The notes under the pieces: generated by a model
What the model was told of the DNA's origin: nothing
Database searches by the model: none
The model's input: the letters and a program-made list of their open reading frames with translations, nothing else
NCBI GenBank assembly: GCA_035048495.1
Contig: CM068546.1
Span: forward strand, 38,706,674 to 38,770,673
Length of the DNA stretch: 64,000 nucleotides
Reading direction: 5' to 3'
Origin: Euptelea pleiosperma
Taxonomy: Eukaryota; Streptophyta; Magnoliopsida; Ranunculales; Eupteleaceae
Part shown: positions 22,225-35,056 of the stretch, piece after piece
How positions within the stretch are numbered: position 1 is the first letter of the stretch
Layout: the number at the start of each line of letters is the position of its first letter
Made by a program: the position numbers and the translations under genes

Positions 22225-25200
22225 ATGGATGATAGCTGTGCCGTCTGCGCCGAGCCCCTCGAATGGGTCGCCTACGGACCGTGCGGCCATCGCGAGGTCT
22301 GCTCGACATGCGTCGCTCGTCTACGATTCATTTGCGACGATCGACGCTGCTGCCTCTGCAAGGCCGAATCCAATATCGTCTTTGTCACCAAGGTTAGGGG
22401 TTTCGATTCTTTGAATTCATGTTCTATGTTAGGCTTTTACGTTACATATCGTTTAAGGTTGAGAAATTGACATTTTCCTGGATTTAGTAGATCTGTAAGT
22501 TGTTCTCTTTGAACTTTAGGTTTTGTATCTGTTGGATTCAATTGGTGGATTGTTGTGTCTCAGGCTTTAGGAGATTACACAAGGACCATGAGCGATTTTT
22601 CTGTCTTTCCATCCGATTCGACAGAGGGACAAGTAGGGCCGTTCTGGTACCATGAGGACACGGGAGCCTACTTCGACGACTCGGATCACTACAAGATGAT
22701 CAAAGCAATGTGTAGGCTTTCATGCAGTGTCTGTGACAAGATGGATGATCAAGGAGGTAACGACGGCTCGAAGAGAAAGGGAAAGTTTCGGAACATCGAG
22801 CAGTTGAAGAGTCATTTATACCATCGGCATAGGTTGTTAATGTGCAGTTTATGTTTGGAAGGAAGGAAGGTTAGATCCGTTTACATGGCATGAACATGAT
22901 GACTATTGAATGCTTTATGTTACTATTTCGTTATATTTAATTTCATGTTTTGATTTCAAGCACAAAAAGGAACACTGAGAGGTTGTTTGGATAATTACAT
23001 GTGGGTGCTTGAAATTCAGTATCAGAGAATCATTCTTATGCACTATGACCCACAACAAAGCTCAACCAATATTTGACGACTTTTTACTAAAGAAACACTA
23101 ACATGTGAAGATGCTATCATATAGGAAATTCTTACATTCCCGGAATTTTTTCTTGAACCAAGGTAGATATTAGACCTCTTAAAACCTTTGTTGCCATATT
23201 TTGTTATTAAAGCTTCTCAGATTTTTTTTGCACTTTATATGGGAGAAGGAAAATTGCTTATTAAAAAAAAATTAAAGAGAGGAAACGAAAAATTGCTTCA
23301 GAACATCTATGTCTCCATCTCAAGTACACAACAGGCGAGTGTACTGTTAGCGAACTGCTAGTGCAGAATCAAGGTACTTGAGATAAACCATTTCGAAGTG
23401 TTCAGTTGACCCTAATAACTTAGAGCCTCTGCTATTCGAGTGTGCAGAAGAGGGATAGAGGGTTCCCCTCGCCTAAGCCCCCAAGAAGTATCAGAGAAAC
23501 CTATAGGAAGCAGAGGTTCTGAGTTCGATTCCTCCCCTTGCTGGCCACCCCCTGGGATTTATCCCAGTACACCAGGTATGTGTGGAAGGGTCGACATATG
23601 TGCCCCATGGGAATTAGTCGGGTGCTCTAAGAGGCCCGGATACCCATGGTATCGAAAATAAATCGTGTTAATAACTGTGTTGGCTATGATTTAACCATTA
23701 TTAATCTAAACACTGAGGAAGGGCTGAGGAAATTGAGGATTGATCCTGCTCATTTTGATCTTTTGAATTTTGGGGTGTAAATGCTTCTTCTAGATGCACT
23801 ATGTATTACTCGAGTTACCAGTGGGATTTGTTTGGGAGATTGAGAATTCTTCCTTCTCATTTTGGTCCTATGAATTTTTTCTTTTCTTTTCCTTCTTTAT
23901 TCTTTTTTATTTTTATTTTTTGGTTTTTAATATTAGATCTTTTTTTTTTTGATCCTTTGAACTTCAGGGACCTAAATGCTCTTTTTAGATGCAATGTGTT
24001 GGACCATTACTAAAATTCCTTGGTGAAGGTTGTGCATTTTTCAGAAACTAAAGTGAAAAGTGTAATGGAGCCTTAATATCTATATTGTGGCCAATGTTAA
24101 GTTTTGCTATTAAACCCTTAGTTACAGAGGCCTTTGCAGCTAGGTTCTTACTTCTTTTAGATGGATGTGTTGAACTTGTACTTGAATTGTTAGATGGTGG
24201 TTGTATATTTTTTGGAAACTAAAATGAAAAGCTGTTATGGAGCCTATATATCTAATAATGTGGTGAATATTAATTATGTTCAAAGTTTAAATAGGCTAGT
24301 TCGGAAATTGAGGCGTTTTGCTTAAAAAAGGCGAGGCGTAGCTTTGAGTGCTTAAAAAATATAATCTATCCTACAAAAATCAGAAACAACATATCATGTG
24401 AAAAAAAAAAAAACTTAAATAAGCATAAAAGTAATTGAGGTTATAACTTTTACCTTAGGAGTGATGCTATTAAGAATGCTTATGTCAAATCTTAAAAAAC
24501 ATAAATCACATAACTAAATTACCAAATTTAAGTAGTTAATAAACTATTAACAAAGTAAGTAACTAACGAGATAGATTAAGAAAGTAGTGCAAGTCTATAA
24601 TGTGGTAAAAGTTAAGATCTAACAAGTTAACAGACAAACACTGAGTCCAAATTATCCAATAACAAGAACACAAATTCAAATCCTATTCTTATACTATTAT
24701 ATAAGAATAAAATTTGATTTTTTGCCTGAGTTTGGTGAGGTTCCTCACAAGAAAACCATCGAAAGTGACGGAATCACAATTGTATAAGATTTGAGCTCTT
24801 TATAAGAATTTCTCTAAAATGGGAAAAATTAGGAATGAAAGGTTAGATTTAGTATTTCTCTAAAAAAGTTTAAGATAACCAAATGAAGACCTTTTAGGTC
24901 ATTTTTAGCATATAAGAAGAGTGGGGAGAGTATTTTGGGTGTGATCCTTAGGTGAGATTTGTGCGGTTTGTTATTTGCTTTTACTCGACGCAGGTGTGTT
25001 TGAAAGTTAGTTCACCTTTTTGTCAGGTAACTCACTAAACCAGTGGAACCCTTTGCTGCTGAAATTGGGACAAATCTTTACACACTTTAGTACAGAGATA
25101 GTCCTATGTTGTTTGTGTTGAATTCTCGTTTGGATCTTACATATATCTTAACCAGATATTTGGAGTTTTTTTGGTGGCCGCTACAGTGACTTGCACTCAA

Positions 25201-27917
25201 TTTTTTTGTTAAATATTTGGACAAAAATGGTGTCACTGATTTCGCTTGGATTTTGGATCAGATATTTATTTGTGAACAGAAACTGTATACCAAAGCACAG
25301 TTGAAACAACACATAAACACGGGTGATTCGGAGGTTGATGGCAGTGAGAGTGAAAGAGGTGGCTTCATGGGGCATCCTATGTGTGAGTTCTGTGGAAAAC
25401 CATTCTATGGGGATAATGAGTTGTACTCACATATGTCTACCGAACACTTTACATGTCACATATGCCAAAGGTAGATGCAGCTTTCTGTTTTTAAGAAGGA
25501 TAATTTTGTTTGATTTTGCAATTCTAGAATGTTGAAGCTCTTATAAAATCGATTTGTTATGTTTAATGCAGGCAGCATCCAGGACAGTTCGACTACTTTA
25601 AAAATTATGATGATTTGGAGGCAAGATATTTTCAATTTTTTTTTCAACTTTTTTTCATGGCTGTTTCCTGTTTTCAGTTCAAAAGCTGTTCATAATTTAT
25701 CTTAAATGCTGTCACAGATTCATTTCCGTCAAGAGCATTTTCTATGTGAGAATGAGGCCTGCCTTGCCAAAAAGTTCATTGTTTTTCAATCTGAATCTGA
25801 AATGAAGGTATGAGTTCTTGTTTTTCAATATGAATCTGAAGTGAAGGTGATATCATAGTGCATATGAGTATGTTTACAGCAAGGGTTATTTTGAATTTTG
25901 CATGGTTTTGGCTGCGACCGTGGTTTTTTTGCCTCCACCTTTCCATTGTTATGTAGTGTCTAGATTAATTTATTTATCTCTTTTTATATCTTTTAGAGGC
26001 ATAATATTATGGAACACGAGGGGAACATGTCTCGTTCTAAGCGCAACTCTGCCCTTCAGGTATTTGATATTTCTAATTCTTTTCCATGTTAAGATGCCTT
26101 AGTCTTTTCTTACATGTCTCTGTTGGGTATCTTTTTGCCTCTATTTGATATTACGATTAATAAACATTCTTATTGCATTATACACAATGTTAGCATCCTT
26201 CGCATTTTGTTTACTGTTGCTTGGTGTTGTGCCCATAACCATGTGCTTTTCCAATTTTTGTATCCAGATACCAACTAGCTTCCGATATCGGCGAAGTGAT
26301 GAACAAGATCATCGTCGCGGAAGAGGACGGGGGGGTTTCCGTTCTGATTCTTCTGAGAATCAACTTTCATTGGCCATTCTAGCTAGTTTTGAAACAGCCA
26401 GAGTGGATAACTCAATTCATGATCCATCATCGAGTTCACAACTACTTCCTGATCATGGAGAGACGAGTGAAGTTGATGATATTGTGGCCTCCTTTGAATC
26501 ATTAGCCACCGCAGATTCTGAGCCTTCTTCGAGGTACCGTGAGGCGGTGAGCCAAAGCTCAAGGAATGCATCTCTAGAAGAATCATCCTTTCCTCCGCTA
26601 CCCATTGCTCCAGGAAACGGTCAACAGAAACTCAAACATGACTCAGAAGGGTTGGGTAAGAACACAATGGCTGCTCGCCTCCGCCGCCGCAACAATGGAA
26701 CTGTAACCATTCTCAATTCGGCTCGTGCTTGGCCGGCAACAAGTCGTGGACCTGCATCAGCATCTAGTAGTTCTGCCCAGTCTAGGCCTACAACAAATTT
26801 TGGACATTTATCATCATCTAGTTCTGCCAGTTCTACCCAGACTAAGCCAGCAGCTACCAATGGGCCCGTACCCTCTAGTTATGCAAATTCTGCTCAGGTC
26901 AGACCTTCAATTCATGGACTTGCATCAGCAAGTTCTTCTTCGAGTTCGAGTAGTATCACAAGGGTCACCCACTCTGCATCGGCTCCTAACCTTGTTGAGC
27001 GAGGATCTTTAGACTCTTCCCTGTCTAATTTTCCTCCTGTTTCTGCGACACGAAAGAACCAGTTGTCCACAACTGGTCAGCCTTTGCTGAAGGTGGAAGA
27101 TGTTCAGACTGCAAACAAGTCTTTAGTGGAAAGGATCCGATCTGCTCTAGAGTTTGATGAGAACAAATACAGTGCTTTCAAAGACATATCTGCAGAGTTC
27201 CGGCAGGGTGCAATTGACAGTGGAGAATATCTGTACTATGTCCAACAGTTTGGGCTGTCGCATCTTGTTCTTGAGCTAGCTAGACTCTGTCCTGACGCTA
27301 AGAAGCAGAGAGAGCTTATCAAGACCTACAATGCCAGTGTGCGGTGTGACAACCCACGAGAAAATGGTCCCAACAGTAGTACTCGCTCAAAAGTGGGCAA
27401 TGGTTCCAACAAGGGTAAAGGGAAGGGGGTGGATGTAGTAGATGGTAGTTCAAAGGATACATTGGCAGATGGCATTATAAGCACGGTGAGGAAACTGCAG
27501 GCTAGTTATAAGCCTTTGGAAGAAGAGGTGGAGGTGTTATTGAAGGATGGGTATCGTGGTTCCAAAGGAAAATCAAAGGTATCAAATGTTGAAGAGCAGT
27601 CGGGATTGAGTTCTGCCAATCGGAAGCTAGTCAATTCTAATGGTCAAAATGATTCTCATCCAGCTGGTGGTAGCACCAACCAAAATTCAGGTGTTGGGGG
27701 AGGAGGTAAGCAACGAAAGAAGACTTCTAAGTTCCACAGAGTCCGTTTGGGTGATGGCTCGGCGGCAGCACTTCTAGACCATAATTCTGGTCAGCATGAA
27801 GAGGAGACGATGAATTTGAACCAGAACCCTTCTGAAGGGTTGCCAGTTCGTGGTGTTTGGCGGAATGGTGGAGGTCAAAGACTTGTGGCCAAGACTTCAA
27901 GAGATACTGCAAAATGA
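22225..27917 (+). CDS. HEL2: ZNF598/Hel2-type E3 ubiquitin ligase of ribosome quality control
   Basis: Exons: 22225-22392, 22564-22869, 25262-25470, 25572-25620, 25718-25807, 25997-26059 and 26268-27917, joining in frame to 844 aa. An N-terminal C3HC4-like RING (residues 5-47: CAVC, CGHREVCSTC, CCLC) is followed by C2H2-type fingers with the family signatures MCEFCGKPFYGDNELYSHM, HFTCHICQRQHPGQ and HFLCENEACLAKKF. Family members ubiquitinate small-subunit proteins of collided ribosomes to start quality control; cytosolic location is inferred. The C-terminal half (exon 7) is Ser/Gly-rich, low-complexity and ends in a basic RKKTSKFHRVRLGDG segment. Intron 4 (25621-25717) has a GC donor. Intron 2 (22870-25261) contains a SINE. 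The start is the first ATG in the frame; the open frame upstream has only a GTG. Confidence 0.93.
23438..23662 (+). mobile_element. tRNA-derived SINE (Au-like) in intron 2 of the E3 ligase
   Basis: About 225 bp. It contains a box B-like GAGTTCGATTCC near 23519 and the 3' body TGTGGAAGGG...ATTAGTCGGGTGCTC, then AAGAGGCCCGGATACCCATGG. The same body recurs at 54748-54965. The layout resembles the widespread angiosperm Au SINE from memory; this was not checked by alignment. Confidence 0.6.
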
Positions 27918-28988
27918 TAGGGTTGGCTATCGTCTTGTACAAGGGATCTAGTATTTTGGCAGCTGAGCTGGGCATTGGGTCGAATGCATCCATAGGTGGG
28001 ACTCTTTCCCCATAGCCATCTTTTCCCCACTCCTTTCTCAGTCAGTCCGGTTCACCTGATTTGAGGAAGGGTATATTTTTGTGCACTGAAACCGGAAACT
28101 TGAGGGGTCGAGAGGGTAGTCGCAGAAATGAAGTACGAGGACGTTGGTGGCTCAAAAGGGCCAACACATGTTTGCAGCAAGGTATAAATGTAGTTATGGA
28201 TGATTCTAACCAGGAAAAAGGAAAAAAAAAAAACAAAAATTGAGGCTTCAGGGATTGGGTTTTCCAACTTTATTTGTTTATATTGTGAAGTGGATTGCAT
28301 TTTGTTAAATACAATAGTATGGATTGGAGCTGGCTCATTTGGAAAGTGTAGATTTAAGCTTAGAATCTTTTGGTCTTAATAATTTAAATCAATGTTATGC
28401 TATGACACCCCTAATCTGAATGATCATAACTGTGTGACAGTAGGAAAACAAATCCTTGACATTGCTGAACTTTTGGATATTTGGACTGTCTGGAAGCTTC
28501 TTGGACATGCAGGTGGTCTCCATCTATTCGACGGATCCACCTGGATCTCCTAGCTCAAGTTAATCACAGCCATGCCACTTCCAGTCCAGAATTTCTTTGG
28601 ACCATTTGCCAGATTTAAGTTGCGAATGCTAATGGGAGGAAAAGAGTAATCTTGTTTCCCCTCGCTGATATTTTCAGTTGCATTTGGTTTTTTTGGTTTC
28701 TTTCTTTGTAGAGGAGTTGGTAAGTTTTTTCTAGGAACAAAACTAAGGTTTCATGCTCTGTAATGGTAATAAACAAAAAAGTTTTACAGAAAAAAGATTT
28801 GAATGTCAGTCAGACTCATTTATCTGGACCGTTCATTAAGTGGGTCAGCTTTTCCGCTGGGATTTCATTGGGTAACCTTGTAGTGGCTCAATTCTTGATC
28901 ACCGCATGTCTTTAACATGATGTATATTCACTATTCGGTCCACGGTTTTTTTTTTTTTTTTTAATTTGTGTATATTCTAATAAAAATA
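27918..28988. other. 3' flank of the E3 ligase
   Basis: The probable 3' UTR and downstream flank. A T-run of about 18 bases lies at 28947-28964, just before the tRNA-like gene. I see no other gene. Confidence 0.4.
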
Positions 28989-29061
28989 GCGGCGATAGCC
29001 CAGTTGGGAGAGCGCCAGACTGAAGATCTGAAGGTCGCGCGTTCGATCCACGCTCACCGCA
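28989..29061 (+). tRNA. tRNA-Phe (GAA), degenerate, possibly a pseudogene
   Basis: 73 bases fold as tRNA-Phe with anticodon loop CTGAAGA (GAA). A box (GCCCAGTTGGGAGAGC) and B box (GTTCGATCC) are present. Compared with the conserved plant tRNA-Phe as I recall it, T12, T27 and T52 are all C, giving C-A mismatches in the D, anticodon and T stems, and one acceptor G is C. No CCA is encoded, as normal for nuclear genes. A short T5 follows about 38 bases downstream. The pattern of C changes in every stem suggests loss of function. Confidence 0.75.
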
Positions 29062-29546
29062 TATCAGTATGATATTCGTTGGACCTCCATTTCTATACAA
29101 TTTTTATAATTAAAGTCCCTCATTGATCCAAGGGCATCATCTCATCTCTTTAGAATGGCTGTTATTAAACCATGGACTCGCTTTTGAATAGGGATAATTT
29201 TAGTGTCCAACGGCGTCCGAATGCCGTGGGGCCCCTGCGGGTGAGCCCCTGCTGGTTGGTTTTGGGTGAGGATGATCTCCCTCACCATTGAGATCACCCT
29301 CCAAGAAATCAGGCCAGTCTGAGTTTTCTGACCCCACCAAAATGTGCTCTTCATTTTGAGCTATTCATTTTTTGAAGAGCAAATTTGGTGGAGTCGGAAG
29401 CTTCATAGATGGTGTTTAGAGACTAACCTCAAATCTGAGTTTTATGATCTTTTTCTCAATTCAGATAAGAAGTCTGCTACAGCTAGTGAGATGTAGGTTG
29501 TAAACAATGGCCAACCGGCGTGGGAGCTAGGCTTTCGACGTCAACT

Positions 29547-29793
29547 CTAGGGATGTCAACGAGTTGGTTCCAGTTCCGGTTCCAGGTATAATGGGCCAAA
29601 TCTTGAGAATATGAGAATTTTTACACTATATTTATACATTGGTACCAGTTATTATTGGTTCGGTTCTAATCGGTTTCGGTTCCATATTAGACTATCCAGA
29701 ACCAGAACCATTATTTTCGGTTAAGTTCCGGTTCCGATTCCTTTTTAATCGGTTCCCAAACATGTGGAACCGGAATCGGGTCAGCTCTACAAT
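29547..29793. repeat. GGTTCCGG-rich element, family K
   Basis: It starts near GGGATGTCAACGAGTTGG, has repeated GGTTCCGGTTCC on one side and GGAACCGGAATC on the other, and resembles 32184-32431. The right end GTCAGCTCTAC is a weak match to the left end, so the limits are tentative. Confidence 0.45.
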
Positions 29794-29799
29794 TGGGAG

Positions 29800-30430
29800 G
29801 TGCCACGGATGGATGCTCTCATGACCAAGGTGGGGGAGGCTTCTATGCTTAGCACGAGAAATGACTCTAGGCAATGGATGTTCAACAAAAGGTACATTTC
29901 CGTTAAGTCATTTTACGATGCATTCGACGTGTGTGTGTGTGTGGAGGGGGGAGTTTCCAGCGGCTAGAGTATGGGATTGGAAGGCTTCATCCAAAGATAG
30001 ATTTCTAGCATAGTGCGCAGTTTGATGCAGATTACAAACTATGGATTTCCTGTGGAGGAGAGGTGGTGAAATAGTAGATCTTTTATTATTACATTGTAGA
30101 ATTGCATGGCTCATTTGGATGGGATTATACAAAGAATTTGGGGGTGATTTGGGTTGCTCCGAAATCGATAAAAGAATTATTTCTGACATGGCGAGCGAAG
30201 GGGCTTGGTAAACTCGGGAGGAGAATGTGGACTTTGACACCATTAGCAATTATTTGGGGTTCATGGAAGGAGAGGAATAATGCCTAAGGATGGATCAGAT
30301 CATGTTGGAGATAAATTCTTTGGTTTACCTTTGGGTTAAGTTGTACTAGGAAGGGAAATGAATATCCTTCGAGGATATGGTATTCAAATGACACGATTTG
30401 GTTAGCACGGGGACGGATTAGAGGAAGATT
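29800..30430 (+). mobile_element. L1-type LINE remnant (reverse transcriptase zinc-finger region)
   Basis: Frames broken by stops still read SRQWMFNKRYISVKSFYDAF, LLLHCRIAWLIW and VAPKSIKELFLTW...LAIIWGSWKERNN. These are characteristic of the C-terminal zinc-binding region that follows reverse transcriptase in plant L1 elements. No reverse transcriptase core is present. It is a 5'-truncated, decayed copy. Confidence 0.7.
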
Positions 30431-31105
30431 TTATGGTCAGAGGAGGCTTTTTTTCTTTTTTGAGTGGCTTAATTTTGTTTTATTGTTGATTTTCTTATAT
30501 TCTTTTAAGACTTTTGGTAGGCTTCCTTAGCATCTAACTGTCTCAATCGAAAGTAAAATCTTATATTTATCAAATATTTTTTTTTTAAGGATGAATTATC
30601 GGCACCCAAAATCAGCTCTAAGGACTCCTCTCATGTCATGTGGGCCTACAACGCTCATTTGAGTCAAACCACGGGTGACCAGTTGGATGCCATACACCAT
30701 ACCTTGAGAAAGTTTTTTGGAACTGTACCATACACACTCATCGCATCTCAACAGTCTAAATCGTTGTAGAACAAAATAAAGAAAAGGAAGTAGTGGGCCA
30801 TATAGGATCCGCAGTACAGATCAGGTCCATCGTCAAGATCAGTCTGATTTTTGGGTGACCCCATCAATGAAGTGACCCACCAATTGAATTGTCCAGATAT
30901 ATATCAACTATAAGTACGAAACAATTTTGTTTTCACATCAGCGCCCCCTCGTAATCCCAAATTTTCATGAAAACACCTAATTTCATAATCATCTAACCCC
31001 CAACACCCATTTTTATCACAAAATATTCCCAACCTACACCCTAAAACCATTATTATTCTTTTTAAGGGACACCCTGCTATCCCATGTAATCATCTGCCCA
31101 TCATC
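30431..31105. other. Intergenic, downstream of BXL-B
   Basis: LINE 3' tail and AT-rich sequence. GATCAGTCTGATTTTTGGGTGACC near 30837 is a fragment of an A or G type palindrome. I see no gene. Confidence 0.4.
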
Positions 31106-34100
31106 CTATGACTTAAGGGAGACTTGAAAGGGAAATGAGATTGATTCATCTCCGACCATGATCGTGTGCTCTCCAGACGGCAAAAGCGTGTAACCGTTGC
31201 TCTCGACGATGCTCAAGCTTTTGCAGGCATTAAACATGAACTTAACCTTCTTGGTCTTACCAGCAGGCACGAATACTCTCTGGAATCCGATCACTTGCTT
31301 AACGTAAGTCCTTACAATGCCAATTGGAGGCTTCGAGTACACAATGACGACCTCATTCCCATCCACTCTTCCTACATTTTGGACTTCGACTTCGAAATCG
31401 AACCGCTCATCACAACTCATATCGTCGACCAGCACGGCTGGGCATGGGGACCTGTAAGCATCTTCCTTGTAGGTCAGGTCACGGCATTGGTTGTACTTGC
31501 TCAACTTGACGTTAAGCGACCTTTGCGAAGATGTTAGCTGGTAGTTGAATTGGGTGTAGCTCATTCCGTAGCCAAATGGGTAGATGCTCGAACCATTGAA
31601 GAACTTGTATGTCCTTCCAGGGTAACCCAACTCATCTACTGGTCTTAGCGGCATGGATGTCATAGGCAGCTTATCCACGTAGTCGGCCTCGTACCATGTA
31701 ATCGGTAATCTCCCTCCTGATAAACATATAGATATATAATCAAAACTGGATATTCATTGTAATCAACTAGTAAATATATATGGCCCGTGCCCACGGCACT
31801 CTCCAACAAAAGCGTTTGCAAAAATTGTAACGATATAACGGATTGGGACCGTTTTGTCCGTTATAACAGAGGATTGTAATGCACTGGGCAAAAAGAAAAA
31901 GGAAAAAAATGGGAAAATAATGAATGGTCATTGATTTCTTTTTGTCTAATGGGAAAATAACGAAGTACTTGGAATCCCTCGACCGAGGAAACTCCAAACT
32001 CCTCATCTGTTGTGCGCGGTGTCAAATGAGGGAGTGATCGAATAAATGAGGGGGATTGAGTGCTTGAAATCTAACCATCCACATTAGATGGATGGATCTG
32101 ATCTCAACCACTCTTTATCTTATGAAGTCGGATAAGATAAGAGATAAGACAACTGAGCTGTTTTGTTATATAGATATATAGGCCAGGGTGTCAACGGATC
32201 GGTTCCGTTTTGGTTCCTAAGGTTTTGAACCAATATTGCTGGTTCTTGTTGATTCTGGTTCTCAAAATAATGGATCTGGGTATATTGGTTTCAATCTTGA
32301 TATTATTACAGTATAAACACTATATTTATATATCAGTTCTGGTTCTTTTTTAGTTGGTTCCCAAAAATGAGGAACCAGAATCGATGTTTTCTGTTTTGGT
32401 CCCGATTAAACGGGTAAAATTGACACCCCTATGGATATATTGCATTAGATACACTTACCAGGATTGTATTTTCCGAAAACAACATCGGCGATGGCTCGAC
32501 CACCTTCCTGACCAGGGTAGCCAGCCCAGAGGATGGCTTTGATGTTAGGGTTACTCTTAGCAAAAGATATATCCACCCCACCTGCGGACATAATCACAAG
32601 AATGACTGGACCTTTGGCGACAGCGGCAACCTGGTTGATTAGCTGAGTTTGGTAACCTGGAAGAAGAAGATCAAGTCGATCCAAGCTCTCAGCCTCAACT
32701 GACAAATCCAATCCAACCAGGACGATTGTAGCATCTGCATTTTTGGCTGCTTGCATGGCTGGGAAGATCAAGCTTTCATTCTTGCATGCTACATCGGCAC
32801 ATCCCATCGCATATGTCACTTCCCCAAACGCAGAGAATCCATCAATAGGAGAGGTATACCGGCACGGAATACCTATATTGATTCACAACTTAAGCTGTTA
32901 GAGGGAGGCGTAACATCAGGTCTACGGGTCTAACAGAGCAGGCAGAGTGCCCGATTGATTATGAGCAATATACCTGCATAGTTTCCGATCATGACCTTGG
33001 TAGCGTTGGCATGCGGCCCTACCACGGCAATGTTCTTATGTGTACTAGAGATCAAAGGCAAAGTATCGTTATCGTTCTTTAGCAGAACAATTCCTTCCCT
33101 CGCTGCCTCGGCTGCCAATTCAATGTGCTCATTGGAGCAGACATGGTCCTTCCCTAGCGACATAAGAGAAGGACTGCCATCGAAGAATCCGAGCCGCATA
33201 AGCACAACATAGAGATACCTTAGAGACTTATCAATGTCTCCCTCTCTGATTTTTCCTTGCATTACTGCATTCTTAGCGAAGTTGGTATAATACACTCCAC
33301 AGTCCAAATCCATGCCTGATCATATAAAATATTCATAAACAAGATAAATAAGGGAAAAAAAGGAGTTTAATTTGATTTAATAAGTTGATTAAGGGCTTAC
33401 CTGCTTTTAGCACTTGTGCAACAGCATCCTCATTTGTATCGCCGAGCCATTTGTGGTCATCAACGATCACTTCGATCGAATCGCAATCAGATACAATGTA
33501 CCTACAAGAGAATTAAACAAAATGTTAATAACACCAGGAAGATCCATGAGGAACCCATGAAGATATATACAAATAGGTGGAATACCCATGAAGATCCCAT
33601 TCTCCTCTTATTGTTTCCTTCAAGAGCTTAGGATCAGCACATGTTGGAACGCCGTTAACACGGTTATACGAGCACATAACGCTGCTAACATCGCCATCTT
33701 TCACACACATCTCGAAGGGACGAAGGAACGTCTCCAACATATCTTGCTCAGTCACCTTCAAAACATTATTGCAGATGATCAAATTATATTTCTTCAATAT
33801 TGGAATTTGATTATAGATGAGATATATCGAGGTTCGAATAATATACCCTAGCGTCAAAATGATATCGATCAACACCAAACCAGTTATCGACATCGTAAGC
33901 GGCATAGTGCTTACAACAGGCCGAAACCTTGAGAGGCCTAGAGTTCAAATCCGTCGAGTTTTCGTATCCCTCGACATCTTGCAAGCCTCTAACATAGTTA
34001 GCTGCATAGGTACCAACAACGTAAGGATCTTCTCCTGGTGTCTCTGTGATCCTTCCCCATCTTGGGTCCCTTACTACGTTAATGTTCGGACTCCAATACG

Positions 34101-35019
34101 TCAATCCGGCACGGCCTAGATTGTACATAGCTCTTGCCTCAGTCGAAACAACCTATCACAATAACAAATAAGTTCTTAGTTAATTAAGAAAGTATTGCAA
34201 TTTAGGCTGCGTTTGGTAGTGCATCATCGGTGTGCGTCCTGATCTATAACAAATGTTTGGGTTACACACCAAGGGGCGCACCTTCGAAGACACAGTGGAC
34301 CTTGATGTCGTGCGACAGTGAACCTTTGAAGCAATGTTTTAAAAACCAAATCGGTGATCGAACCGAAATTTTGACAAATTGGTCGGATACAGTCTGACCG
34401 GTTTGATGTATAGCACACATATATGATCTATCAACACCCCTCTATTATATGGGACCCAAATGTCGATCTTGACCTTTAAAGGTACACATGCACCTTGAAG
34501 ACGTACGGCTGAAGACGCCCTACCAAACACAGGCGCCATTGGTAATTAAACAAAAGATATAAAAAAATGTGTTACCTGGCCTATGTTTTTCCACAGAGAC
34601 TCGTTGAAGGAAGCTGCAGTAAGAATTACTGCGGGAAAGCTAGTTGCACCAGGGATAAGATCATCAAAGTGGGTACCCGGACCTACATCGGAGACACCAT
34701 GGAGTGCTTCTGACCACCATTCATACTTAGGAAGGCCGAGCCTAGACACGCCAGTTGCACGATCTCCAATTTGCTCTACCTTTTCTGTCAGCGTCATCCT
34801 ATCGACTAAATCCTTCGCCCTAACTTCGAAAGGAAGGGCATTGTCGCAGTAAAGAAAGGTCTTCATCTCCAGTCCCAAATCTGCAAATCTCTTAGGATGA
34901 CAAACATGAGTGTAGTTACCTGTAATGTTGGTGGGTACCAACAGTGGAGGTTGATTTCTAGCTACAGAAATGGTCAAGAAAGCTAGAAACAGAGAAAAAA
35001 GAAGACTGATCTTCGCCAT
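31106..35019 (-). CDS. BXL: Beta-D-xylosidase / alpha-L-arabinofuranosidase, GH3 family (BXL-B)
   Basis: A paralogue of BXL-A. Exons in transcript order: 34576-35019, 33847-34152, 33586-33755, 33401-33501, 32974-33315, 32459-32872 and 31106-31716, joining in frame to 795 aa. Exons 2, 3 and 4 (306, 170 and 101 bp) match BXL-A exactly in length and phase. A signal peptide starts [18 protein letters not shown]3 signatures are [30 protein letters not shown], the nucleophile region GYIVSDCDS, and [21 protein letters not shown] and [10 protein letters not shown]. Possible N-glycosylation sites occur early (NITGNYT). Expected to act in the apoplast on xylan or arabinan; exact substrate unknown. All introns are GT-AG. 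Intron 6 (31717-32458) carries a Helitron and a K element. Confidence 0.94.
31767..32174 (-). mobile_element. Mini-Helitron (long variant) in BXL-B intron 6
   Basis: 408 bp. On the minus strand it is preceded by A, starts TCTATATAACAAAAC, carries a GTGCCGTGGGCAC hairpin near the 3' end, finishes TTTACTAG and is followed by T. It is the same long variant seen at 2127-2451 and 5997-6386, here in the same orientation as the gene. Confidence 0.82.
32184..32431. mobile_element. hAT-like element, family K, in BXL-B intron 6
   Basis: Inverted ends CAGGGTGTCAACGG and AATTGACACCCCT, with GGTTCC-rich arms. It lies 10 bases from the neighbouring Helitron. No clean TSD was found, so superfamily assignment rests on the ends only. 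Confidence 0.5.
34153..34575. other. BXL-B intron 1 with repeat remnants
   Basis: It contains GTTTGGTAGTGCATCATCGG and CCTACCAAACACAGGCG, which look like the ends of a decayed Tourist-type MITE. A fragment at 34331-34400 starts ATGTTTTAAAAACC like the E family. No coding sequence. Confidence 0.4.
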
Positions 35020-35056
35020 GGTAGGAGCTGATCAAAGTAATGTATGTTTTGAGTTA

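Noticed and set aside
26145..26267. Hydrophobic N-terminal extension of E3 ligase exon 7
   Set aside because: It is intron sequence read through; TATCCAG at 26261-26267 is the acceptor and homology starts at IPTSFRYRR.
34331..34400. Possible E-type hAT in BXL-B intron 1
   Set aside because: Only one end-like sequence is present; no inverted partner or TSD was found.
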